Source: UBA6398 sp963644855 (GTDB taxonomy: Bacteria > Bacteroidota > Bacteroidia > Bacteroidales > Bacteroidaceae). Taken from it: a DNA stretch of 8,378 nucleotides. Both the position numbers and the translations under genes were made by a program. Below, piece after piece: positions 1 to 7,149 of this stretch. The stretch is from assembly GCA_963644855.1 (NCBI GenBank), contig CAVIQL010000056.1:1-8378 (forward strand). The letters are read 5' to 3'. Under the pieces are notes generated by a model. That model was not told the origin of the DNA. It ran no database searches and saw nothing but the letters and a program-made list of their open reading frames with translations. The number at the start of each line of letters is the position of its first letter. Position 1 is the stretch's first letter.

Positions 1-100
1 ACGTCTCATCCTCCAACCGGAAATCCGCTCGGTACACGCTATCGCCGTTGCAGCAGACTTCCTCGTAGTACCACTTGCAGGTCAAACACCGTCTATCCAT
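1..100 (-). CDS. Partial small Cys-rich phage protein (N-terminus only)
   Basis: The reading frame opens with ATG at 98-100 and runs off the left edge after 33 codons. The visible protein begins MDRRCLTCKWYYEEVCCNG and continues with an acidic stretch. The CxxC pair (residues 5 and 8) and the CC pair (16-17) suggest a small metal-binding protein of a kind often found in clostridial phages; this family impression comes from memory, not a search. A GGAGG motif lies about 8 bases upstream of the start, inside the end of the PAPS-reductase-like gene, and the two genes overlap by 19 bases, as elsewhere in this operon. Function unknown. Confidence 0.65.
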   Translation of the reverse strand, partial: MDRRCLTCKWYYEEVCCNGDSVYRADFRLEDET

Positions 101-1092
101 GTCTGACCCTCCAAACATTTCCGTTTCGCGCGCTTGTAAGCATCCCGAAAAGCCCTATACTTGCGCGTATACTCGTAACTTTTGCCAAAAATCGCAATCG
201 CAGCCTTGTAAAGCTGGGGTTCATACTTTTTGACAATCTCCAAATCTTCCTCAAACCGGCTGTTAAACGGGCAACCGCAGCAGCCGGTGCGTTTCATACC
301 GTACACCTCGTAGCAGTCAGAGTACCGCAAACCGTAGTGCTCCTTGTACTGTCGCTTATCCTCGTCGCTCCAAAAGTACAGCGGCATATACCGCGCAACG
401 CCCGAGTGGTGTAGCGGCTCAAAGCAGCTTGTATGCGCGATTGCGCGTGCACCTCCCTCTGCGCGGCGTTCGCCGACGATGTTGAGCATACAGTCATACT
501 CTTTTAGGAGTTCCTTTGCAGTATCTTTTTTTGCACCGTTACAGCATTTTGCCGAAATCTTAAATTCCGGTGGATTCTCGTGCATAAATTCTTTCAGCCA
601 CGCATGGTGCTGTACTCTATACTTGCCGCGCCCGTATTCATCGTTCCACCATTTAAGGCTAGAGAGAGCTTTCGGGTACTTCTCCAAGAGTTCTTCTGTG
701 TCCCCGTATTCGAATTCAAAGCCTTTCGATTGCAGTCGCTCAATCCCTTGCGAAGTCATTTTCGCAAGGAACGGCAACCCGTACTCTTTGCATCCTACCG
801 GCACCGGCTTTTTCGCCTTGCGCCGTACAATCTCAATGCCATACTTGACTTCCAAATCATCTAAATGCCGCCGCGTTGCGCGGTACTCAATGCCGGTATC
901 GAAAAACACGTACACGATCTTGCGGTTGTCTCTCACCCGTTCGAGCAGATCAAGCATTACATCGCTATCACTTCCACCCGAAATACTGCACACCGGATTC
1001 TTGTAGCTGTTCAACAGCAAATCCGCTTTCTTCATCGTGTTACGGATAAGGTCATTCTCCGGCGCGGCCTCTAAAACTTTCGCATCAACCAT
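82..1092 (-). CDS. PAPS reductase / DndC-like adenine-nucleotide alpha-hydrolase family protein
   Basis: A 336-residue protein of the PP-loop ATPase (phosphoadenosine phosphosulfate reductase-like) superfamily. The pyrophosphate-binding loop SGGSDSD is at residues 38-44, followed by a beta strand and FFDTGIE (63-69). A GERRAEGGAR segment (207-216) resembles the substrate-binding part of the family. Two cysteine clusters, CC at 183-184 and GCCGCP at 270-275, with C101, C223 and C260 in between, suggest an Fe-S or zinc site as in DndC-type relatives. Family members reduce activated sulfate, transfer sulfur to nucleic acids, or adenylate substrates; which applies here cannot be told. No partner dnd genes are visible. 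I chose ATG at 1090-1092 because GGAGG sits 6 bases upstream; an upstream TTG adding 9 residues has no comparable site. It may modify phage DNA or act in sulfur metabolism; this is inference. Confidence 0.85.
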   Translation of the reverse strand: MVDAKVLEAAPENDLIRNTMKKADLLLNSYKNPVCSISGGSDSDVMLDLLERVRDNRKIVYVFFDTGIEYRATRRHLDDLEVKYGIEIVRRKAKKPVPVGCKEYGLPFLAKMTSQGIERLQSKGFEFEYGDTEELLEKYPKALSSLKWWNDEYGRGKYRVQHHAWLKEFMHENPPEFKISAKCCNGAKKDTAKELLKEYDCMLNIVGERRAEGGARAIAHTSCFEPLHHSGVARYMPLYFWSDEDKRQYKEHYGLRYSDCYEVYGMKRTGCCGCPFNSRFEEDLEIVKKYEPQLYKAAIAIFGKSYEYTRKYRAFRDAYKRAKRKCLEGQTWIDGV

Positions 1093-1109
1093 CCTCGTCC
1101 TCCAAAATC

Positions 1110-1241
1110 TCAACCACAATCCGCGGTTGCTTCAAATTCTCTTTCAAAACGTTCATCGACGCTCTCTTGATAGATTTCATCTTCATCACGTTCTGCGCAC
1201 TCCACGCGCGGCTCTGGCGGCTCTAAAGGCAACTCAAACAT
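1110..1241 (-). CDS. Small acidic hypothetical protein (43 aa)
   Basis: A 43-residue frame that fills the space between the double-HTH gene and the PAPS-reductase-like gene. It starts with MFELPLEPPEPRVECAE and is rich in Glu and Asp; two cysteines are present (15 and 42). The ATG overlaps the end of the upstream gene by 8 bases, and the stop lies 17 bases before the next start, so it fits the operon packing exactly. The ribosome-binding site is mediocre (AAGGGA about 12 bases upstream), so translation may depend on coupling. No family recognised. Confidence 0.5.
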   Translation of the reverse strand: MFELPLEPPEPRVECAERDEDEIYQESVDERFEREFEATADCG

Positions 1242-1725
1242 CGTCGTTAAGTTCCCTTCGCACCAAATCCGCTACACTCCACGGATTTCTGCCGAGTTCC
1301 TTGCCAATAGCGGCGTAGCCAATTCCGGCACGCCACATATACATGACTCTACGCTTTTCGTCCGGAGTCCATTTGCGGACAACCTTTGCGTTGCGCAAAT
1401 CTCTCGTAATATTGCGCACAGTCTGCGTGCTGTATCCGGTTTCCGCTGCAATAACCGCAGTTCGCATTCCTTCGCGGCACATCGCACGGATACGCTCTCG
1501 TTCGCGCTCGTCCATACGCTTGTTTTCACAGTGGAAACCTGCGTTTTGCTGCTCTTCCTCTTCTGTCATGTGTGCAACACCGCGTTTGTCGCGTTTCGGT
1601 GTAAACACCGCCTCGTGGTAGCTAAACGGGTCGCCCATAAGGTTCACGCCGGAAATTTCGATAACTTCAAAGCGCCCTGCTGGATGTTCGAACACAGTTC
1701 TTCTACTTTTTGTTTGCGATTTCAC
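1234..1725 (-). CDS. DNA-binding protein with two helix-turn-helix segments
   Basis: A 163-residue protein. Residues 76-108 look like a resolvase/sigma-type HTH (IRAMCREGMRTAVIAAETG, then STQTVRNI). Residues 118-157 form a second, Myb/GcrA-like HTH starting KWTPDEKRRVMYMW and ending GRNPWSVADLVRRE. An acidic/charged stretch (54-78) links them to an N-terminal part (10-45) with predicted beta structure. I chose the GTG start at 1723-1725 because GGAGG lies 6 bases upstream; this makes it overlap the preceding gene by 23 bases. The role is likely a late-early regulator or a replication/packaging accessory binding protein; no specific function can be assigned. Confidence 0.75.
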   Translation of the reverse strand: MKSQTKSRRTVFEHPAGRFEVIEISGVNLMGDPFSYHEAVFTPKRDKRGVAHMTEEEEQQNAGFHCENKRMDERERERIRAMCREGMRTAVIAAETGYSTQTVRNITRDLRNAKVVRKWTPDEKRRVMYMWRAGIGYAAIGKELGRNPWSVADLVRRELNDDV

Positions 1726-2053
1726 GTAATACCTCCAAATCTGCCATTTCAAGCAGGCGTTTCATAGGCTCTTGCCATTCCTCGCGCTCTGGCTGCAATG
1801 CCATGAGGTGATAGGCGACGCTCAATACATCGCCGCCCTCCGCCACTTCCTGCATGACCTTTTCGTGTGGGCTGAGGCTGTGCATGAAGAAATACTCGAT
1901 TTCGGCAAGCTCCTGCTTCACCTGCTTTGCGTTAACGTGTTTGAACTGATACAAAGCGTTCAAGTAGTTCATGCACCGCCATGCCAATTCTTCCTTGTCG
2001 TTCAAACCGTCCGGGTGGTTTTCGACATTCCTTTTCAGTTCGGAAAATTTCAT
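1703..2053 (-). CDS. Hypothetical phage protein (116 aa)
   Basis: A 116-residue, mostly helical, charged protein starting MKFSELKRNVENHPDG. No catalytic motif or known domain is seen. Its ATG (2051-2053) overlaps the stop of the helicase gene as ATGA, typical of translational coupling; an AGGA motif lies about 10 bases upstream. The start favours the internal ATG over a TTG two codons earlier. Position directly after the helicase suggests a part in the same DNA-metabolism module, but this is only context. Confidence 0.7.
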   Translation of the reverse strand: MKFSELKRNVENHPDGLNDKEELAWRCMNYLNALYQFKHVNAKQVKQELAEIEYFFMHSLSPHEKVMQEVAEGGDVLSVAYHLMALQPEREEWQEPMKRLLEMADLEVLREIANKK

Positions 2054-3552
2054 TTGCAAAACATCCTGTTCAAAATTTGAGATGCTTCCAATTTAGTCAA
2101 TTTCTCAACGTCAACCTGTCCGTGCACCATACGAGAAACAAGCTGTTTCTGCTTCTCAGTAGCACTGTAAGCGCCCCATCTCTTAGCAAGTGCCAAATCC
2201 CAAATGTGCCGCTCATCGGCGTGCGCCTCCTGCAAGTGCAGATAGAGGTAGTCCATCGCCTTTTGCATAGTCATGCGCTTACCATTTACAACGGTTCTGC
2301 CGAGCTTATCAGCAGCAGGGATTTTGTACTTTTTCTTTTTCAAACTCAAAATCAAACTGCCGTCCGGCATTTTGAAAAAGTTAATATTGTGAGTTCGATA
2401 GTGCTGTTTCCTCGCCCAAACATCAACGAGCTTCACGTTTCTGATCCAGTTGCGCGGAGTGTCCGCCGCTTTCGCGAGCATATCCGGCAGGTCGAATAAA
2501 TCCTCTGGGATTTCGTTTTCCCACGGCGTCACGTTCCCGTCTGGTGGGTCAATGCCGAGCAGCGTAGGAGCGCAGCACAGGTCACGGGTGGACGATACGC
2601 CCACACAGTCAATGAGCAGCAGTTCTTCCTTGCCCGGAGACAACCGCAGTCCGCGTCCAACCATCTGTGTATACAGTGCGTCGGACTGCGTAGGGCGCGC
2701 CATGATAACGGTCTCTACGAGTGGAATATCCGTTCCCTCGGTGAATACCATGCAGTTTACAATGCACGGTATCTCGCGTCGTGTAAACGCCCCGATTATC
2801 TCTTTGCGGTTTCGCGTCTCTCCGGTTACGACTACTGCGCCCGGAATGCGCTTTGCGATTTCCTCGCAGCACTCTACTGAGGTGGCAAAGATAAGCGTAG
2901 CGCCCTTTGCGTACTGCCTGTACGCCTGTGCAATCGCGTCGTGACACTCAGCTTTATCCATTGCTTTACCGAGCTCCTTGGGCGCGTAATCGCCCATACG
3001 TGAAGCTACGTTGGATAGATCATATCCAATGTTTACGCGCAGACACTTAATCGGACTGAGCCATCCGTTTTCGATGCCCCATCGCAAATCCCGCTCGAAA
3101 ACAATATCTGAATAAATATTATCCAGTCGGACGTTATCTGCGCGGTTCGGAGTGGCGGTAAAGCCTACATGCAGGCGCGGCGTGAAGTGCTCGAAAATCT
3201 TATGGTATGTAGCTGCTCCTGCATGGTGGCATTCGTCTGTGATTATCATGTCGAACTCATCCGGCGCAAACCGATTGAGTCGCCGTGCAATGGACTGCAC
3301 AGAGGCAGATACTACTTCCTCACCGTTTGAGTGGAACGTAGCTCGCTCGATACCGTAGGAGCAATCGTAGTATTTCTTCGGTTGCTCTACGAGCTCTTCA
3401 CGGTGTGACAAGAGCAGCACGCGCCCGTGGCGCGGAATTTGGGAAAACGTTGCCGTCTTTCCCAAACCCGTTGCCATCTGGCACATTACGCTTCCTTCGT
3501 TCGGCAGGGAAGCGATGCACTCTTTCTGATAATCGCGTAATTCGATTTTCAT
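2050..3552 (-). CDS. Superfamily 2 DNA/RNA helicase (SSL2/RAD25-like DEXH type)
   Basis: A 500-residue helicase. Visible motifs in order: Q-like LRDYQ (5-9), Walker A ATGLGKT (27-33), motif Ib SASVQS (82-87), Walker B DECHH (106-110), motif III TATP (132-135), motif V FTEGTDIP (270-277) and motif VI QMVGRGLR (296-303). Both RecA-like lobes are therefore complete. The remaining 200 residues carry a Lys-rich segment (around KKKKYKIP) and no motif I recognise. ATP-driven unwinding or remodelling of DNA during phage replication or recombination is the likely role; proteins of this kind are common in phage replication modules. ATG at 3550-3552 has an AAGG-type site about 11 bases upstream. It follows the DUF669-type gene by 24 bases. 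Confidence 0.93.
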   Translation of the reverse strand: MKIELRDYQKECIASLPNEGSVMCQMATGLGKTATFSQIPRHGRVLLLSHREELVEQPKKYYDCSYGIERATFHSNGEEVVSASVQSIARRLNRFAPDEFDMIITDECHHAGAATYHKIFEHFTPRLHVGFTATPNRADNVRLDNIYSDIVFERDLRWGIENGWLSPIKCLRVNIGYDLSNVASRMGDYAPKELGKAMDKAECHDAIAQAYRQYAKGATLIFATSVECCEEIAKRIPGAVVVTGETRNRKEIIGAFTRREIPCIVNCMVFTEGTDIPLVETVIMARPTQSDALYTQMVGRGLRLSPGKEELLLIDCVGVSSTRDLCCAPTLLGIDPPDGNVTPWENEIPEDLFDLPDMLAKAADTPRNWIRNVKLVDVWARKQHYRTHNINFFKMPDGSLILSLKKKKYKIPAADKLGRTVVNGKRMTMQKAMDYLYLHLQEAHADERHIWDLALAKRWGAYSATEKQKQLVSRMVHGQVDVEKLTKLEASQILNRMFCK

Positions 3553-3576
3553 AGCGTGTTTGACCTTCGTACTGAC

Positions 3577-4062
3577 TTACGCCCACGGGTTTTCGCCGTC
3601 GTCAACCTCTGCGAAATCGTCAGCACTTACGTTCGGCGCGCCAGAAACAGATGCAATGCCCTTAGGCTCCTGCCATGCCGGAAGCGCGTCCTGATCTTTC
3701 TTGTGCAGGAAGTAGGAGACCTTTGCGGACGGTTCGCCGTTGTATTCCTCATGCTTAACCTTACAAGCGCCAATCTTGCCAGTCCACGTTGCCGTGTTCA
3801 GATTGCCCTTCGGGATGCCGAAACTATCCCAGAATTCGGCAAGCTTGGTATTAGTAAGCTGCGTATTGTCCGGCATGAATACGATGTAGTGAAACAGCTT
3901 TGCAGCCATGCCGCTGACCTGCATTACGATCTTAATCATATCGTTGCCCTTAGATGACTTGGTTTCCTCTGCGCTCTCAATGCGGACGCGGTGCTTGCCC
4001 ACAGGTACTACCTCAAAGGAACGCTCTTCTACCTGCGACTCATCAAAATTCCAGTTAATCAT
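3577..4062 (-). CDS. DUF669-type phage protein, probable ssDNA-binding function
   Basis: A 161-residue protein starting MINWNFDESQVEERSFEVVP. The N-terminal NF-D-E pattern, the P-x-G-x-H/Y-x-V segment (VVPVGKHRVRIESAEE) and the following beta-rich region match the DUF669 family, which is usually encoded beside AAA_24/Sak4-type ATPases in phage recombination modules. The C-terminus is acidic and ends DFAEVDDGENPWA, recalling the acidic protein-docking tail of bacterial SSB, which ends in PF. I infer a single-strand DNA-binding role for it as partner of the nearby ATPase and nuclease. ATG at 4060-4062 was preferred to a TTG six codons upstream that would place the start on top of its own GGAGG. 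It overlaps the 61-aa gene by 8 bases. Confidence 0.82.
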   Translation of the reverse strand: MINWNFDESQVEERSFEVVPVGKHRVRIESAEETKSSKGNDMIKIVMQVSGMAAKLFHYIVFMPDNTQLTNTKLAEFWDSFGIPKGNLNTATWTGKIGACKVKHEEYNGEPSAKVSYFLHKKDQDALPAWQEPKGIASVSGAPNVSADDFAEVDDGENPWA

Positions 4063-4240
4063 TTGTTTTGCTACCTCCAATAAACTGTGTGATAACGTAA
4101 AGTGCCTGTTCCTCGTTGAAACCTGCGTTCACAAGCTCGGTGTAGAACTGAAACATCATAGCGGCGGCTTTCCGCAGTTCGTTTTTGTTCTGTGCCGCGT
4201 TAATCAATGCATTCAGTTCCGGTGAAAATTTAGCCTCCAT
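4055..4240 (-). CDS. Small hypothetical protein (61 aa)
   Basis: A 61-residue, largely helical protein starting MEAKFSPELNALINAAQNKN, with a second helix containing NAGFNEEQALYVITQF. The EEQAL segment looks like a UBA- or HTH-like helix turn, but this is too short to call. GGAAG lies about 7 bases upstream. It overlaps the HD-domain gene by 11 bases and the DUF669-type gene by 8, so it is embedded in the coupled module. Confidence 0.65.
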   Translation of the reverse strand: MEAKFSPELNALINAAQNKNELRKAAAMMFQFYTELVNAGFNEEQALYVITQFIGGSKTND

Positions 4241-4757
4241 TACGCACTTCCACTAAGAACGTCGCACGTTCGTCTGCCTGATGCAGCAGCAGCGCAAGCG
4301 GATACTTCTCAAATGCCTTGCCGGTGTTCGGGTCAGAATATTCGCCCATATGAAACCGGATAGCGAACGCTTCCTCTGCACTCAGGCGCATAAAACGCTC
4401 GATCATGAACACCGACTTCTCACCGTGTCCATACGGGAACTTATCGTCAACCGTGTAATACGGTTTCTGCACCCATACGCCATTCTTCTTGACGTTGCGC
4501 GTGCCAACCGTATAGAAATCGGTCTTACACAGGTCGTGGAAAAGAGAAACGATAGCGGTCGTTTCGGTCGGTTCGCCGTTCGTCAACTGCTCATACACAT
4601 TGAGCGAATGCTCTACCAGACCGCCCTCATGTGCACCGTGGAAGCGAGTGCTTGCAGGCGCAGTAAAGAAATTGCTCTTTTCGAGCCATGCGAGCAGCTT
4701 GTCAATGCCCTCACGGTGAATATTCTCACGGCAAAGGCTTAAAAATTTCTCTTTCAC
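4230..4757 (-). CDS. HD-domain metal-dependent phosphohydrolase
   Basis: A 175-residue protein with an HD-superfamily metal site: HEGGLVEHS (H43 and H50), the doublet HD at 74-75 in SLFHDLCK, GHGE around H111, H136 in RFHMGEY and D162 in HQADERAT. This spacing matches the H...HD...H...H...D pattern of HD hydrolases, which act on nucleotides or nucleic acids; the substrate is unknown. In phages it may trim dNTPs/NMPs or act as a nuclease. The start is GTG (4755-4757), with AGGAGG 7 bases upstream, and it overlaps the ATPase gene stop as GTGA. Confidence 0.87.
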   Translation of the reverse strand: MKEKFLSLCRENIHREGIDKLLAWLEKSNFFTAPASTRFHGAHEGGLVEHSLNVYEQLTNGEPTETTAIVSLFHDLCKTDFYTVGTRNVKKNGVWVQKPYYTVDDKFPYGHGEKSVFMIERFMRLSAEEAFAIRFHMGEYSDPNTGKAFEKYPLALLLHQADERATFLVEVRNGG

Positions 4758-5452
4758 TTCTTTTCCTCCTTCTTAATATCGTTCTTAGGCTGAAAAATGT
4801 CCTCCGGCATGCATGTCTTGCGGCACGCAATCTGGTCTTTGGCATACAGTGTCGGCTTGCCCTCGGTGATGTAGTACCAGCCGGGTGTGCCGTCCGGCTT
4901 GGTGGCTACGTTGATATACGCCACGACGTTCACGAGACCACACACATTGTCGAGGATTTTGAGCGGCAGTTTCGGAGTGATACGCTGCGCCTGCTCTCCA
5001 GTCGGCAGTACAATCTGCTGCTGTTCCGCCCACGCAGTGAGGATTACGTCGCAGTCAAGCTGACCTGCCTTGCGCACAAGGCGCTTGATGCCCTCATATA
5101 CCGCCTGATAAGCCTGTCGGTTGTCGTTAAACTTACCGCTGTCCTTGAGTTCCAAAATGCTCATGTCGAACAGGTCGGAGATGTTATCGACAATAATGTT
5201 GTCGTATTTCTTACCCTCGACCGCCTCGTCGAACTGATCGTGAAAACACTCCTGCGTCTGTCCGGTCTTGCTGCGGTTGAGCCAATGCTTAACCGTCTGA
5301 ATGTCAAGGTTTGAGCGGTCGAAGTTTTTCAGCACAATACTCGAATTGTCCGAGCACAGCAACAGATTGCGTCCGCGCTCGCGAGTTGCTACTCGCGTAC
5401 TGTTTACCGTCTTACCTCCGCCGCTCTGGCAGTAAATCAATGCACTTGCCAT
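4754..5452 (-). CDS. RecA-fold AAA_24 / Sak4-type phage recombination ATPase
   Basis: A 232-residue P-loop ATPase. Walker A is QSGGGKT at residues 9-15 directly after a beta strand (ALIY), and Walker B is NIIVD at 85-89 followed by NISDLFD. The later segment DVILTAWAEQQQ resembles the sensor strand of RecA-like cores. Length and layout fit the AAA_24 family, which includes the Sak4 single-strand annealing proteins. Its neighbours (nuclease before it, DUF669-type protein after it) form the usual recombination set. Start choice: ATG at 5450-5452 lies 10 bases after AGGAG; a GTG at 5456-5458, which would overlap the nuclease stop as GTGA, and an ATG at 5461 are alternatives but sit too close to that site. 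The C-terminus is Lys/Glu-rich (DIKKEEKK). Confidence 0.85.
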   Translation of the reverse strand: MASALIYCQSGGGKTVNSTRVATRERGRNLLLCSDNSSIVLKNFDRSNLDIQTVKHWLNRSKTGQTQECFHDQFDEAVEGKKYDNIIVDNISDLFDMSILELKDSGKFNDNRQAYQAVYEGIKRLVRKAGQLDCDVILTAWAEQQQIVLPTGEQAQRITPKLPLKILDNVCGLVNVVAYINVATKPDGTPGWYYITEGKPTLYAKDQIACRKTCMPEDIFQPKNDIKKEEKK

Positions 5453-5454
5453 TT

Positions 5455-6240
5455 TCACCATTCTCCTTTTCTGGCTTTAATTTCATCATTGCTCAGTCCT
5501 GCGAACTCAAAATCAATGGGTTCGGTCAGGACTTTGGTCTGTCGGCAGTATGGGCATACTCCGCAGCGTTCAGCCTTTACCTTGCCAGATTTCACAAGCG
5601 CTGCTCGCTCAATCTTCGGCTTCAAATCCCACATTACTTGGTTGAGGTGTTCGTGCGGAACGCTTAAAACCTCAATGTCGGTTGGCTCTTCCTTAGTAGC
5701 GACTGCAAGATAGAACGGCAGTCCGTTGCCCTCTACCTCACGATAGACAGCGCCTTGAATGTCGTAACCCCAATGCTCGACGAAGTTCTTGCCCATGATA
5801 GGCTCCATCGTGCGCATGCATTTGAGATCAACGATCTTGTCGCCGGGGAAGTAGCTGTCCATCTTGATCTTGAACGGCACGCCGTATACCTCGCCGGTAC
5901 GGATAACCTGTTTCTTGCCGCTCATGTACTCCATGAACAGCTTGTCCTCGCCTACGCGCTGAATGATACGTGTGGCCTGCACATAATCAGCTTTCAGACT
6001 GCCGTCTCGCTTGAAGATTTCCGGGTGTTCCTGCTGAAACCCCTCGAAAGAACGGTCTCCCTCGAACCATGCATCCACGAATGAGCCCACAAGTAGGGCG
6101 GTTGTTGTCGGTCGGGTGTACTCGCCTCGGAGTTCAGCCATAGCCGCCGCCTCGCATTTGAGGAACGACTTCAATTGCGAAACGCTCATATAGGCATTGT
6201 TTGCTTCAAGGGAGTAATAGTTCTTTTCGGTCAACTCCAT
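5455..6240 (-). CDS. PD-(D/E)XK (RecB/Cas4-like, DUF3799-type) exonuclease with probable Fe-S cluster
   Basis: A 261-residue nuclease. The core motifs are visible: D128 in KIKMDSY, D138-L-K140 in KIVDLKC, and Q162-xxx-Y166 in DIQGAVY, the pattern of RecB-family nucleases. One cysteine near the N-terminus (C29 in FLKCEAA) and three near the C-terminus (C226, C229, C232 in CGVCPYC) are arranged as in AddB/Cas4 proteins, where they hold a [4Fe-4S] cluster that clamps the fold. It likely resects double-strand ends to give single strands for the adjacent Sak4-type annealing ATPase. ATG at 6238-6240 follows an AAGGCGG stretch and overlaps the previous gene by 10 bases. Confidence 0.88.
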   Translation of the reverse strand: MELTEKNYYSLEANNAYMSVSQLKSFLKCEAAAMAELRGEYTRPTTTALLVGSFVDAWFEGDRSFEGFQQEHPEIFKRDGSLKADYVQATRIIQRVGEDKLFMEYMSGKKQVIRTGEVYGVPFKIKMDSYFPGDKIVDLKCMRTMEPIMGKNFVEHWGYDIQGAVYREVEGNGLPFYLAVATKEEPTDIEVLSVPHEHLNQVMWDLKPKIERAALVKSGKVKAERCGVCPYCRQTKVLTEPIDFEFAGLSNDEIKARKGEW

Positions 6241-6554
6241 CTCAGCACCGCCTTGCCAACGGACAATTTATCGAGCATCGCTTCAAGGCACTCGATAGCC
6301 TTGCCGACCGATGTACGCTCTACCTCGTAACGATCTTCTCTCGGGTAAAAAACGCCACAACGGAAAGCATCGTCGAATTCGATTGATACGTCCGGGTATG
6401 CTACTCCGTTCCACCCGTCGTAATAAATGTCCATTTCGAACTTGCCCACATGCGGCTGGAACCGCGTAAACACATCCGCTTTGGTCTGCTCGCTGATTTC
6501 CAACGCGAGCTTTTGCAGGCGCAAGCACCTGCGCTGTGATAACTTCATTTCCAT
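6231..6554 (-). CDS. Hypothetical phage protein (107 aa)
   Basis: A 107-residue protein with an N-terminal helix (MEMKLSQRRCLRLQKLALEI) and a central beta-rich part containing FEMDIYYDGWNG and YPDVSIEF, then a C-terminal helix. No catalytic motif recognised. The start has a near-perfect AAGGAGG site 8 bases upstream and lies immediately after the stop of the HTH gene (TAG then ATG). It precedes the nuclease and overlaps it by 10 bases, so it may be the first gene of the recombination module. Confidence 0.72.
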   Translation of the reverse strand: MEMKLSQRRCLRLQKLALEISEQTKADVFTRFQPHVGKFEMDIYYDGWNGVAYPDVSIEFDDAFRCGVFYPREDRYEVERTSVGKAIECLEAMLDKLSVGKAVLRWS

Positions 6555-6773
6555 CTATTTTTCCTCCTTAAATAGTTCCTCAAATGTCAATCCAGTAACG
6601 GACAGCATTTTGTGTATGGTACTCATTCTCGGCTGTCGAAATCCGTATAAAATTTCGTACAGGCCGTTGTCTACCATATTCAGTGCATGAGCAAGCTCTA
6701 CAATGCTCATATTGTGGTCTCGCAACCATTTTTCGAACGAGGGGTAAATGATCTTATACTTTCTTCTGTTCAT
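6555..6773 (-). CDS. Small XRE-type helix-turn-helix protein (72 aa)
   Basis: A 72-residue protein that is almost wholly an HTH domain. Residues 23-49 read SIVELAHALNMVDNGLYEIL then YGFRQPR, with the turn around N32-D35 and the recognition helix at 35-43; the end (TIHKMLSVTGLTFEELF) is the typical last helix of Cro/CI-like domains. GGAGG lies 5 bases before the ATG. It overlaps the 52-aa gene by 20 bases. Likely a transcription regulator of the early operon; target unknown. Confidence 0.82.
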   Translation of the reverse strand: MNRRKYKIIYPSFEKWLRDHNMSIVELAHALNMVDNGLYEILYGFRQPRMSTIHKMLSVTGLTFEELFKEEK

Positions 6774-6912
6774 TTACCCCTCCGACGCTTATCTTGTGCG
6801 CATTCGGCTGCATAATTGGCTTGACTTTACTGTTCAGCGCGTCTGCGACTCGCGTTTCTGACGCTTTCTGCCGTGCCGCTCGATTGGCTCGTCTCTGCTC
6901 CCACGTCAGCAT
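6754..6912 (-). CDS. Small basic hypothetical protein (52 aa)
   Basis: A 52-residue frame, ATG at 6910-6912, TAA at 6754-6756. It begins MLTWEQRRANRAARQKASET and is strongly basic in its first 16 residues, then polar. GGAGG lies 7 bases upstream; another ATG two codons earlier sits too near that site. It overlaps the HTH gene on either side (7 and 20 bases), just as its neighbours do, which supports it as a real gene. No family recognised; the basic N-terminus could bind nucleic acid. Confidence 0.65.
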   Translation of the reverse strand: MLTWEQRRANRAARQKASETRVADALNSKVKPIMQPNAHKISVGGVNEQKKV

Positions 6913-7139
6913 CCCCATACCTCCGCGAGTTCTTCACGCGGCACGCCGAGAAAGCGAACGATACGGTTCATTTCGCCCATGCTGAATGTTTCCGGCTCGG
7001 CAATGCGGCGCTGAAACGTTCGATAGGTCATACCGATTACCTCTGCGAGCTCTTTGTAATCAGCAATGTGCTTAAGAGCCATGTATTTACGCAGAATGCC
7101 GAGCAGCAGGTCTTTCTTTTTCTGGGGCATATTTTTCAT
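6906..7139 (-). CDS. Small helix-turn-helix protein (77 aa)
   Basis: A 77-residue protein with an HTH: DYKELAEVIGMTYRTFQRRI, then a helix NRIVRFLGVPREELAEV typical of the last helix of XRE-like domains. It is the second gene of the early operon, after the Cro-like gene. The ribosome-binding site is weak (only AGAAAGAGAG before the ATG at 7137-7139); ATG at 7128-7130 is an alternative start. Probably a second early regulator. Confidence 0.8.
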   Translation of the reverse strand: MKNMPQKKKDLLLGILRKYMALKHIADYKELAEVIGMTYRTFQRRIAEPETFSMGEMNRIVRFLGVPREELAEVWGC

Positions 7140-7149
7140 CTCTCTTTCT

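Noticed and set aside
344..1006. Plus-strand 220-aa open frame opposite the PAPS-reductase-like gene
   Set aside because: It is a Ser/Arg/Cys-rich shadow of a clear gene, has no ribosome-binding site and shows no domain.
1981..2944. Plus-strand open frames opposite the helicase gene
   Set aside because: They lie entirely on coding sequence of a helicase with all motifs intact, have low-complexity composition and lack translation signals.
5380..5397. Perfect 7-bp inverted repeat CGCGAGT-TGCT-ACTCGCG
   Set aside because: It lies inside the Sak4-type ATPase coding sequence in an Arg-rich stretch, with no T-run or promoter nearby; probably chance or a minor mRNA structure.
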